Below are positions 22,725 through 30,228 of a DNA stretch of 34,186 bases, piece by piece. The stretch is from Verrucomicrobiales bacterium (lineage in GTDB: Bacteria > Verrucomicrobiota > Verrucomicrobiia > Verrucomicrobiales > DEV007). The position numbers and the translations under genes are program-made. The notes below the pieces were generated by a model. It was not told the origin of the DNA. It made no database searches and saw nothing but the letters and a program-made list of their open reading frames with translations. The stretch covers positions 18,487-52,672 of the forward strand of contig JANQVJ010000081.1 of the NCBI GenBank assembly GCA_030730365.1. Direction: 5' to 3'. Every line of letters begins with the position of its first letter. The first letter of the stretch is position 1.

Positions 22725-23211
22725 CCTACCCGATCTCTGGATCGTCGTCCTCAACGTGATCGGCATCCCCGCGATCCATCTCGGGATCTCGTGGCTCTTC
22801 ATCCAAATGAAGCGAGCGCGATTCGATCCGACCGCGCCCCTCTATCGCGACCGCGCCTGGGAGAAAGGCGGCGAGTTCTACCAGACCTTTTTTAAAATCC
22901 GAAAGTGGAAGAGTCTCCTCCCCGACGCTGCGCCATGGTTCGACGGATTCGCCAAGGGTAAACTAAAGGACAAAGACCCGGGGTATCTCCGCGCCTTCAT
23001 CGCCGAGACCTGTCGCGGCGAGGCGGCCCACTACGCGCAGATCCCCGGCATCCTCCTGACCCTGATCTGGAATCCCTGGCCCGTCGCGGCGCTCGTGATG
23101 ATCGTCTACTCGCTTTTCTCGAACCTGCCTTGCATCATCCTCCAGCGCTTCACGCGGGCGAGACTGCGAGGCTTCCTCGCCGAAGTCGAGGGCGGGAAAA
23201 ATGGAGCATAG
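22714..23211 (+). CDS. crtO: CrtO-like acyltransferase (acylates the glycosyl carotenoid)
   Basis: The 165-residue membrane protein resembles Staphylococcus CrtO, which esterifies the sugar of glycosyl-4,4'-diaponeurosporenoate with a fatty acid. Matching segments are FFKIRKWKSLLPDA, AFIAETCRGEAAHYAQIPGI, LTLIWNPWP and SNLPCIILQRFTRARLRGF. Hydrophobic segments lie near residues 8-28 and 110-145. The ATG is inside the end of crtQ. The last three codons and the stop (TAG at 23209-23211) lie within the 3' end of a convergent tRNA-Ala gene. An ORF opening at 22537 is in this frame, but its N-terminus is only a shadow of crtQ. Confidence 0.85.
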   Translation: MWVDLPDLWIVVLNVIGIPAIHLGISWLFIQMKRARFDPTAPLYRDRAWEKGGEFYQTFFKIRKWKSLLPDAAPWFDGFAKGKLKDKDPGYLRAFIAETCRGEAAHYAQIPGILLTLIWNPWPVAALVMIVYSLFSNLPCIILQRFTRARLRGFLAEVEGGKNGA

Positions 23212-23274
23212 CGGAATCGAACCGCTGACCTTCTCATTGCGAACGAGACGCTCTACCAACTGAGCTAATGCCCC
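23202..23274 (-). tRNA. tRNA-Ala (anticodon CGC)
   Basis: The 73-base cloverleaf folds fully on the minus strand. The acceptor stem GGGGCAT pairs with ATGCTCC and contains the G3-U70 pair that identifies alanine tRNAs. The D stem is GCTC/GAGC, the anticodon stem TCTCG/TGAGA with loop TTCGCAA (anticodon CGC, reading GCG), and the T arm AGCGG-TTCGATT-CCGCT. The discriminator base is A. The 3' CCA is not encoded; TTTTT follows instead. The 3' end overlaps the last ten bases of crtO on the other strand. Confidence 0.96.
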
Positions 23275-23286
23275 CCCGACGGAGGG

Positions 23287-23315
23287 AGTTTACGCGGAAT
23301 CGCGAGGGATGGCAA
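23287..23315 (-). promoter_or_regulatory. Sigma70-type promoter for tRNA-Ala
   Basis: On the minus strand TTGCCA (23310-23315) and TAAACT (23287-23292) are separated by 17 bases, close to the TTGACA-17-TATAAT consensus. The -10 ends 12 bases before the first base of the mature tRNA, so transcription would start almost at the tRNA. Confidence 0.65.
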
Positions 23316-23589
23316 GAGTCCCGGGCGGCCGGGGTAAATCAATTTTAGCCAAGCACCTTATCAAAGAAGCCGAGTATTCCCCGCACGACTGAGAGACGGA
23401 CCCGAGCGCGGGAGTGAGGTTAAGTTCTTTGACGGATCTCTTCCATGAGTCGTGTCCTCGTTTCGTGGACCTTTTCCTCGAGGCCGCGCCGCCAGGTCGG
23501 ACGGTGGCAAAGGTGTTGGTAGAGGGGAAGCAGGATCACCACTTGCCAGCCCCGCTCCGCAGGGTTGAGAATAGGGTCCTATCGCCGCC
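23316..23589. other. Spacer upstream of the oligopeptidase gene with a possible gene remnant
   Basis: No complete gene is seen. On the minus strand, 23420-23578 is open for 52 residues without an ATG (DPILNPAERGWQVVILLPLY, then ending LMEEIRQRT and a stop). It looks protein-like and may be the decayed C-terminal end of a lost gene. The plus strand of the same stretch is also open, so the signal may be codon-composition mirroring. Confidence 0.3.
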
Positions 23590-25746
23590 ATGCAGTCCGC
23601 TTTCCTGTTCATTCTCATGAGTCTCGCTCTTTCCTCTTCCCCGCTCCTCGCCGGCCCTGCCCCCGTCGCTGAAAAACGACCGCATCCGCTCTCTGTTCAC
23701 GGGGTCGGGTGGAGCGATGACTACTTCTGGCTGCGGGAGAGAGAGAACCCAGCGGTGAAAGCTCATCTCAAGGCGGAGAACGCCTACCTCGCGGCCGAAC
23801 TCGCGCCTCTGAAACCTCTCCGTGAGACCCTCGTTGCGGAAATGAAAAGCCGCATCATCGAGGAAGACATCAGCGTCCCCTACCGCAGGGGCCTGTGGCT
23901 CTACTATAGCCGCGAAGTGGCGGGGAAAGACCATCCTCTCATCTGCCGCAAACCCTGGCACGGCGACAAATCCGGAGAACTGCTCGAAGCTGCTGCTCCG
24001 GGGACCGAGGTCGTGCTTCTCGATCTCAATGAACGGGCCGGGGGTAATGAGGCCTACACCTTCGGGGGTGGGGCCGTCTCGCCCGACACCCGTCTCTATG
24101 CCTGGAAAGAGAATTCCGATGGCACCGACCGTTTCACGATACGATTCAAGATCCTCGAGACCGATGAACTGCTTCCCGACGAAGTAACGGGCGCGGTCTT
24201 CGACGCCGCGCCGGTCTGGGCGGCGGACAATGAGACGATCTTCTACACCGAAGCCGACGAGACCGACCGGTCGTGGCGCGTGCGCCGTCACCGGCTCGGA
24301 GCACCCGAGACGGAAAATGATGTCGTCTACGAAGAGCCCGACGCGCGCTTTCAAGTCGGCATCGAGGCAACAAAGAGTCGCGAATTTCTCCTCATTTCCT
24401 CAGCGTCAAAAGACACGGCGGAGACGCTGATCCTCCCGCTCCGCGACGGGGCGGCGGAGCCGCAGGTCTTCGTGCCCCGTAGCGACGGTCGGCGCTACTC
24501 GCTCGCTGACTGCGACGGGCATTGGTACATTCTCACCAACGAGGACGCCGTCAACGGGCGTCTCTTCCGCACCCCGCTAGACCGGACTGCCCGCGAGTCA
24601 TGGGAGGAGGTAATCCCCGGTGATGAAAAGATCGCCTACGAGGGCATCGATTCATTCGCCACTCATGTCATCCTCAGTGCGAGGCAGGATGCAGTCCCCG
24701 GCTTTTTCATCCTCGATCCTGACACTGGCACCAGGAAATGGATCAGCGCTCCCGGCCAAGGCGGCTCGATGAGCAGTGAACCGACTCCCGAGTATGGTTC
24801 GACGACTCAGCGCTTCAGCTATGAAACGCTCCTGCAGCCCTACACTGTGGCTGAGGTCGATCTCGCGAGCGGCGAGACCCGTGTGCTGAAGCAAAAAGCA
24901 CTGCCTCCGGGTTACGATCCTGACAAGTATCGCATCGAGCGCACCTTTGCGACGGCGGACGACGGGACGCGTCTGCCGATCTGGCTGCTTCTCCCGCGCG
25001 ATCATCCGCGCGACGGCAGCGGGGGGCTTCTCCTCGACGGCTACGGAGCCTACGGGATAGCGAGCGACCCGTGGTTCGACAGCGATGTCTTCAGTCTCCT
25101 CGACCGGGGCGTGGGGTTTGCTATCGCCCAGGTCCGCGGAGGCGGCGAATATGGCCGTCTCTGGTATGAGGCGGGGAAGATGGAGAACAAAATGACCACG
25201 TTCACCGATTTTATCACGTGTGCAGAGCATCTCATTGCGGAGAAATACACGAGCACTCCGCAACTTTGCGGTAGCGGGGCGAGTGCGGGAGGCCTCCTCG
25301 CCGGGGCCGTGCTGAACCGGCGTCCTGATTTATTCGGTGCCTACATCGCGAATGTCCCCTTCGTCGATGTCCTCAACACGATGCTCGACGCGACCCTGCC
25401 GCTGACCACCAGCGAATACGACGAATGGGGAAACCCTGAGGCCGTGCGCGAGGTCTTTGACCGCATCCGCGGCTATTCTCCCTACGATAATGTCAAGGCA
25501 CAGGCCTACCCCGCGATTCTCGTGCTCGCGGGCTGGAACGACAACCGCGTCTCCTACTGGGAGCCGGCCAAATGGGTCGCGAGAATGCGGGCTGTCGGCA
25601 CGGGGACCGCACCGCTCTATCTCTCGACCGCCTTTGAGACGGGGCACGGCGGAGCCTCGGGTCGCTACAGCGGCCTTGAGGAGGTCGCGTTGCAGTATGC
25701 CTTCGTCCTGAAGGCGCTCGGACGGATTAATCCTCCAGCGCGGTGA
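23590..25746 (+). CDS. Oligopeptidase B-like S9 prolyl oligopeptidase family protease, exported
   Basis: The 718-residue protein has a signal peptide ([20 protein letters not shown], cleavage near residue 21) before a seven-bladed propeller and an alpha/beta-hydrolase domain. The catalytic triad is Ser565 in [10 protein letters not shown], Asp651 in [15 protein letters not shown] and His686 in [27 protein letters not shown] and [16 protein letters not shown] are typical of oligopeptidase B (PtrB). Oligopeptidase B cuts short peptides after Arg or Lys; here it would act in the periplasm. The 3' end overlaps the convergent thioredoxin reductase gene by 20 bases. Other S9A specificities are possible. 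Confidence 0.93.
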   Translation: MQSAFLFILMSLALSSSPLLAGPAPVAEKRPHPLSVHGVGWSDDYFWLRERENPAVKAHLKAENAYLAAELAPLKPLRETLVAEMKSRIIEEDISVPYRRGLWLYYSREVAGKDHPLICRKPWHGDKSGELLEAAAPGTEVVLLDLNERAGGNEAYTFGGGAVSPDTRLYAWKENSDGTDRFTIRFKILETDELLPDEVTGAVFDAAPVWAADNETIFYTEADETDRSWRVRRHRLGAPETENDVVYEEPDARFQVGIEATKSREFLLISSASKDTAETLILPLRDGAAEPQVFVPRSDGRRYSLADCDGHWYILTNEDAVNGRLFRTPLDRTARESWEEVIPGDEKIAYEGIDSFATHVILSARQDAVPGFFILDPDTGTRKWISAPGQGGSMSSEPTPEYGSTTQRFSYETLLQPYTVAEVDLASGETRVLKQKALPPGYDPDKYRIERTFATADDGTRLPIWLLLPRDHPRDGSGGLLLDGYGAYGIASDPWFDSDVFSLLDRGVGFAIAQVRGGGEYGRLWYEAGKMENKMTTFTDFITCAEHLIAEKYTSTPQLCGSGASAGGLLAGAVLNRRPDLFGAYIANVPFVDVLNTMLDATLPLTTSEYDEWGNPEAVREVFDRIRGYSPYDNVKAQAYPAILVLAGWNDNRVSYWEPAKWVARMRAVGTGTAPLYLSTAFETGHGGASGRYSGLEEVALQYAFVLKALGRINPPAR

Positions 25747-26662
25747 TGTAACGCTCGGCGTCGAGGGCAGCCTGGCAACCGTTTCCGGCGGCGGTGATGG
25801 CCTGGCGGTAGATGTGATCCGAAACGTCGCCGGCGGAGAAGATCCCGGAGATGTTCGTTTGGGTCGAGTGCCCGTTCTGCACGACGTAGCTGTCCTCGTC
25901 GAGAGCGACTCCTGAGCCGGCGAGGAAGCCGGTGTTGGGATCGTGACCGATCGCGACAAAGACGCATTTCACTTCGAGTTCGGACTCTTCGCCGGTGAGG
26001 CGATTGAGCACGGTGACGGCGCGCATGTCGCCTTTTTCGTCGGTGAGATATTCCTTCAGCTCGGAGTTCCAGATCGGCTCGATCTTCGGATTGGCGAGGG
26101 CCCGGTCGGCCATGATCTTCGAGGCGCGGAGTTCGTCGCGACGGTGCACGAGGTAGACTTTGCTCGCGAAGCGCGTTAGGAAAGACGCCTCTTCACAGGC
26201 CGAGTCACCACCGCCAACGACGACAACGGGCACATCGGGATAAAAGGCGCCGTCACAGGTCGCACACGAGGTGAGGCCGTGACCGACGAGTTCTTTCTCC
26301 CGATCGAGGAAAAGCCAGCGCGGGCTCGCCCCGGTCGCGATGATGACGGTGTGGGTATGATACTCGGCACCGCCCGCGGTCTTCACGAGGATGGAGCCGT
26401 CGCTCTGCTTCGCGACACTGCTGACGAGATCGTACTCGACCCGGGTTCCGAATTTTTCGGCCTGCTGCTGCATTCGCATCATCAGCTCGGGGCCCATGAT
26501 GCCTTCGGGAAAGCCGGGAAAATTCTCCACTTCGGTCGTGGTGGTGAGCTGGCCGCCGGGTTGTTCACCCGAGATGACAAGAGGCTTCAGGTTGGCTCGT
26601 CCGGTATAGACGGCGGCGGTCCAGCCGGCGCAACCGGTTCCGATGATGATGACATTTTCCAT
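25727..26662 (-). CDS. trxB: Thioredoxin reductase
   Basis: The 311-residue flavoenzyme reduces thioredoxin with NADPH. The FAD-binding N-terminus is [20 protein letters not shown], the redox pair Cys133/Cys136 is in [11 protein letters not shown], the NADPH motif [10 protein letters not shown] starts near 150, and [10 protein letters not shown] is near the C-terminus. The length is that of bacterial low-molecular-weight TrxB. The ATG at 26662 begins directly at the FAD fold, so it is preferred over the in-frame ATG at 26698. The gene lies downstream of the photolyase-like gene on the same strand and could be co-transcribed. Confidence 0.97.
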   Translation of the reverse strand: MENVIIIGTGCAGWTAAVYTGRANLKPLVISGEQPGGQLTTTTEVENFPGFPEGIMGPELMMRMQQQAEKFGTRVEYDLVSSVAKQSDGSILVKTAGGAEYHTHTVIIATGASPRWLFLDREKELVGHGLTSCATCDGAFYPDVPVVVVGGGDSACEEASFLTRFASKVYLVHRRDELRASKIMADRALANPKIEPIWNSELKEYLTDEKGDMRAVTVLNRLTGEESELEVKCVFVAIGHDPNTGFLAGSGVALDEDSYVVQNGHSTQTNISGIFSAGDVSDHIYRQAITAAGNGCQAALDAERYITALED

Positions 26663-26734
26663 GGCGTCGAATGTGTAGGGGCTTCCCTTTTGAATCAATG
26701 TTAAATCTGTTCCTTTTCCCGCCTTCTTTTCGCC

Positions 26735-27961
26735 CTAGCCCTGCCGCAGCGAGGCGGTTTTTTCCCGAAATTTGAAGAATCCCGCCGTTGCCCCGCTCAT
26801 CGCTGCGACGTCTTCCGGACGCTGGATGAGAACAAGCCTGATCCCCCGATCCGCTAACGCCGCCGTGATCGCCGGCAATCGGTCGGCGAGGAGACCGGTG
26901 AAAGGCCGGAGTCCGATCACGGTTTCGAGCCGGTTCTCCACTGCCCAATTCGCCATCCCTGTCTCTAAGTCGTTCACTGCGAGGACTCCTGACGGGCACT
27001 GGAAATATTCCCCGGCCCGGCTCGCCCCGTCGGCAAGGGCTCGGCGGAGAAAATCACGTTTTTCCGGACTGTAACGCTCCATTTCCCATAGACTTTCGGG
27101 CGCAAAAGCCATCACAGCTAACGGGCGCAGCGGTGCGAGAGGCGAGTCCTCGGCGAGAAGATCTTCGTCGTGGAGCCAGAGTCCGCAGCGTCCCCCGGCA
27201 ACTGAATCGGAGGGAAAGGGATCGGGCTCCGGAAAGTGAGGGCGCGGCGGGGCCTCGTATCGCAAATCCACCGCGAGAGGATTCTCGAGTCGCTCTAACC
27301 CACCGCGAAAAGAAGCAAGCAAATCCGGGTGGACATAACGTTCGAGATTCGAACGCCGCACGAGGTAGCTTTTCCCAGGCGTGTGGAGACCCGTGACCCA
27401 GCGCCACGAGAGAGTGTTCGAAGCAGCATCCCCGTCGAGGAGATGACGAAGGAAAAAATCCGCCCCAAGCTGCCAGGGGAGCCGCTCGACATGGATCCAG
27501 TAAGAGGCCCACCACATTCGCGCGTGATTGTGGAGGTATCCGGTCTCGAGCAACTCCCTCGCAAAATGATCCATGATTTCGACCCCGCTTTCTCCAGCGG
27601 CAACGGCAAGAGCGCGCTCGTTCGGTGTCCGGTTGAGGGAGGCGAGATCGGTGCGGTAGGCATGCCAGACGCCCGGCCGCAGCTCGAGCCAGCCTTTCCA
27701 GTAGAGACGCCACCAGACTTCGTCCTCGAATTTCGCGACGGCGTCGGCGCCATGCCTGGCTCGCGCCGCTGCGCTGACGGCACGCTCGAGGAGCAGTCGC
27801 GTCCGCGTCGCGGGGGACAGGCGGGAGACATTCGCGTGGCCGGGTTCGACGAAGTTTCGCCTCTCGGCGTAGTCGGCCGCCCGAGGCAGGAATTCCTCGA
27901 GGCAGACGAGCGCTTCAGCGCGGGTCGCAGGGAACGTTCGAAGTGGATGGGATTGAGACAC
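26735..27961 (-). CDS. Photolyase/cryptochrome-like protein with the FAD domain first (permuted order)
   Basis: The 408-residue protein has the helical FAD-binding domain of the photolyase/cryptochrome family at about residues 15-215. Motifs are VSRLSPATRTRLLL, FEDEVWWRLYWKGWL, LHNHARMWWASYWIHVERLP and LLDGDAASNTLSWRWVTGLH. The C-terminal part (about 257-385) looks like the alpha/beta antenna domain: CGLWLHDEDLLAEDSPLAPL, YSPEKRDFLRRALA and VIGLRPFTGLLADRLPAI. Normal photolyases have these two domains in the opposite order. The start is a GTG seven bases after the DUF2256 stop; no in-frame ATG is nearby. It sits with DUF2256 and a renalase-like gene. DNA repair activity is unproven. Confidence 0.82.
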   Translation of the reverse strand: MSQSHPLRTFPATRAEALVCLEEFLPRAADYAERRNFVEPGHANVSRLSPATRTRLLLERAVSAAARARHGADAVAKFEDEVWWRLYWKGWLELRPGVWHAYRTDLASLNRTPNERALAVAAGESGVEIMDHFARELLETGYLHNHARMWWASYWIHVERLPWQLGADFFLRHLLDGDAASNTLSWRWVTGLHTPGKSYLVRRSNLERYVHPDLLASFRGGLERLENPLAVDLRYEAPPRPHFPEPDPFPSDSVAGGRCGLWLHDEDLLAEDSPLAPLRPLAVMAFAPESLWEMERYSPEKRDFLRRALADGASRAGEYFQCPSGVLAVNDLETGMANWAVENRLETVIGLRPFTGLLADRLPAITAALADRGIRLVLIQRPEDVAAMSGATAGFFKFREKTASLRQG

Positions 27962-27968
27962 GCGGTGG

Positions 27969-28112
27969 TTACGTTTGCACAGGGCGATGCCGACGACACT
28001 TTTCCGAGCAGTATTTCACCTCATCCCAACAGCGCTCCCATTTCCTGCGCCAGGTGAAGGGGAGCCCGCAGACGGGACATGTTTTTACAGGGAGGTCGCG
28101 TTTTGACTTCAT
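27969..28112 (-). CDS. DUF2256 zinc-ribbon protein
   Basis: This 47-residue protein is too short for most ORF callers. It begins MKSKRDLP, followed by [20 protein letters not shown] and [14 protein letters not shown], exactly the DUF2256 pattern with two CxxC-type pairs (CPVC and CSEKC) that probably bind zinc. DUF2256 genes are very often next to photolyase or cryptochrome genes, and here the photolyase-like gene starts seven bases after its stop. Function is unknown. The ATG at 28112 gives the family's normal length. Confidence 0.9.
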   Translation of the reverse strand: MKSKRDLPVKTCPVCGLPFTWRRKWERCWDEVKYCSEKCRRHRPVQT

Positions 28113-28252
28113 CCGCGTTTGGTTACGAACCGCATGACGGCACGGTGACTCTGATTTGCAGCATGGCGATCACGGTGGTGACCGGTCGGGTCCGCGCGGC
28201 GTCTCACGGCAAAAGGGAATGAAAAATCCGGCTTGGGCGTAGAATTCGCCAT
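28109..28252 (-). CDS. Possible 47-residue ORF before DUF2256
   Basis: An ATG at 28252 with GAGGAG directly before it opens a 47-residue frame ([20 protein letters not shown] onward, rich in Arg and His) that stops at 28109, overlapping the DUF2256 start by four bases. The overlap would allow coupled translation, but the ribosome-binding site has no spacing and no family is recognised. It may be chance. Confidence 0.2.
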   Translation of the reverse strand: MANSTPKPDFSFPFAVRRRADPTGHHRDRHAANQSHRAVMRFVTKRG

Positions 28253-28270
28253 CTCCTCACGACGACGGTT

Positions 28271-29326
28271 CTACCGTTTCGCCAGATCGGCTTCCATTTC
28301 CCGCGCTGCCGCAAAACCTGTCTCGATCGCCTCGGGGATCCTTCCTTTACCGACGAAGGTGTCACCGGCGAAATAGAGACCGATGGCTGAGGCGGGTTTC
28401 ATCTTTTCGGGATCGGCTGCAGTGTAAGGATGGGCGTAACGCCAACGCTGAAAATCGCTCCAGCTCAGCGGGGGCAGGTCACCTCCGAGAAACGGCGCAG
28501 CTTTTTCGAGAGCAGCGGTGATGATGTTCTCGCGCGGGCTTTCGTAATGACGTGCGGTCCAGACGGGTGACATCTGCACGACAAAAAGCGACTCCCCGGC
28601 CGACACATGACCGGGCTTGCGGTTCTCGTGACTCATCCAGGCGATATCGTGGCAGCGGTCGGAGTTGATGAGTGCAAAGGCATCGCGGGCCAGGGAAAAG
28701 GTCCCTTTAAAATTCAGGACGATGGTGAACTGTGAATGGTAGCGCGCTAGCCCCAGTTCCGAGACGAGGTCCGAGCACAGACCGGGATCGATTCCCTGAC
28801 AGGCCTCAAGAAGCTGGATAGTCTGCGGAGCAGGAGGGGTCAGGAGAACGGCGTCGAATCCCTCACCGGCGATTCCATTCTCCGTCTTGAGCGTCCACTT
28901 TTCATGCTGCCGCACAAGGCGGGTAATGACAGTATCCCCCGCGACATCGATACCTGCACTCTCGACGATGCGCTTCCCTATCGTGCTGATCCCCTCCCGA
29001 TACGACCACTTTGCACCGGCGTTCTGTTTCGGGTCCCCGGCGGTGACGTGTCCGCTTCCGTCAAAGGTATCGACATCGCCCACGATGCGGCACAGCCCCT
29101 CCGTCGGAAGCGACTGGAAGAGGAGTCGCGCCACTTCGTTGCTGCTCACCTTGAAATAATTCGCCCCGTGATCGTAGCGACAGTCGTTTTTACTGCGAGA
29201 GGCGGCACGCCCTGAGAGCCCCTTGCTCTTTTCGAAGACCCTGACATCGGCGCCTGCACCGGCGAGCCTATGGGCGGCGGCGAGACCGGAGAGCCCGGCG
29301 CCGATGATGGCAATTTTTTTTGACAT
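28271..29326 (-). CDS. Renalase-like NAD(P)/FAD-dependent oxidoreductase
   Basis: The 351-residue flavoprotein opens with the FAD fold KKIAIIGAGLSGLAAAHRLA and VFEKSKGLSGRAASR, followed by CRYDHGANYFKV. This last segment is typical of renalase-like bacterial oxidoreductases (COG3380 group). The C-terminal GLYFAGDTFVGKGRIPEAIE closes the FAD site. Its substrate is unknown; renalase itself oxidises isomeric dihydro-NAD(P). It heads a minus-strand group with DUF2256 and the photolyase-like gene, a pairing also seen elsewhere for COG3380-type proteins as I recall. The length is normal and the ATG at 29326 lies at the fold start. Confidence 0.82.
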   Translation of the reverse strand: MSKKIAIIGAGLSGLAAAHRLAGAGADVRVFEKSKGLSGRAASRSKNDCRYDHGANYFKVSSNEVARLLFQSLPTEGLCRIVGDVDTFDGSGHVTAGDPKQNAGAKWSYREGISTIGKRIVESAGIDVAGDTVITRLVRQHEKWTLKTENGIAGEGFDAVLLTPPAPQTIQLLEACQGIDPGLCSDLVSELGLARYHSQFTIVLNFKGTFSLARDAFALINSDRCHDIAWMSHENRKPGHVSAGESLFVVQMSPVWTARHYESPRENIITAALEKAAPFLGGDLPPLSWSDFQRWRYAHPYTAADPEKMKPASAIGLYFAGDTFVGKGRIPEAIETGFAAAREMEADLAKR

Positions 29327-29535
29327 GGGGTTCAGGGAGATTACGCCGGCAGAATCGATCCGGTCGGGAACGATGCTGCATCATGGCGGTGATCGACTCG
29401 TCTCACCCGGTGAGGAGAGCGATCCGCCGACATGATTTTGTTTTCGACAGGCATCGTGGCAGAGGATCTGCTTTTCAAAGAATCGGAAATTCTCAACAAT
29501 TTCTTTAAGGAAAATGTCGAACCCCATATCACCTA

Positions 29536-30216
29536 ATGATTCCAGTGCCGACCAGTTGCCGTGAGAGGCTCCAGCCGCGGGATTTCGAGTTCATTACGCG
29601 GACGCTGTCTGGCGGTGAGCGCGGGGCGACCTTCCTCGCCGAGCTCTTCAAAGAGCCGGACTCGCTCGCCGTCGTGCTCGATCAGGACAAACTCCTCCGC
29701 GCTTTGCTCGAACTGCCGGCCCCGCTCTCGATCTCACCTGAGTTGTATTTCTATGTCATCGTGCGAAGAAGTCTGAAAGACGCCGGCATCGATGATCTTG
29801 AGATCGCGGACTATGTCGCTGCCACGCTCGCTGATCATGCCGGCGGTTCGGCGTCACGCCGCGAATCGGACCGCATGCCCGATGCGGAGTTCACCTATCA
29901 TGTCGACATCATTGAAAGAATGATCGACGCCAGCTCCACGGAGCGCTTTTTCCTCGAAGTAGAGTGCGGCAACCGATTCCTCGTCCTGACCGGTCTCTTC
30001 CCGAACTTCCTGACTCGCCGGGCCGCGCGGCGCGGGGCTCCCGGACTCGATTACTACGAGGGAGTGGCCCGCCATGCCTTCCTCGTCGCCGGCCGACACC
30101 CGCTCGCGGAAGAGTTCGCGGTGCGCGAAGTCTACCGTAGGCTGGGTGACTGTTTTTCTGAAACGCGACGCGCCCTGAACCGCATGGCGGAAGAGAGAAT
30201 GTTTCTCGGAGCGTGA
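29536..30216 (+). CDS. Hypothetical protein, 226 residues
   Basis: I do not recognise this protein. It is a soluble, largely helical, mildly acidic protein with no signal peptide or membrane segment. It has the segments RDFEFITRTLSGGERGATFL, ALLELPAPLSISPELYFYVI and YHVDIIERMIDASSTERFFL, and a basic C-terminal part (NFLTRRAARRGAPGLDYYEG). No catalytic or metal-binding signature is apparent. Codon use and GC match neighbouring genes, so it is probably real. It is divergent from the renalase-like gene across 209 bases and convergent with proS 12 bases on. Confidence 0.8.
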   Translation: MIPVPTSCRERLQPRDFEFITRTLSGGERGATFLAELFKEPDSLAVVLDQDKLLRALLELPAPLSISPELYFYVIVRRSLKDAGIDDLEIADYVAATLADHAGGSASRRESDRMPDAEFTYHVDIIERMIDASSTERFFLEVECGNRFLVLTGLFPNFLTRRAARRGAPGLDYYEGVARHAFLVAGRHPLAEEFAVREVYRRLGDCFSETRRALNRMAEERMFLGA

Positions 30217-30228
30217 GGGAAGGTTTCT

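Noticed and set aside
16202..23211. Carotenoid cluster as a genomic island
   Set aside because: No integrase, transposase or direct repeats were seen and base composition matches the neighbours; only the tRNA overlap hints at it, so it is kept as a finding and not a feature.
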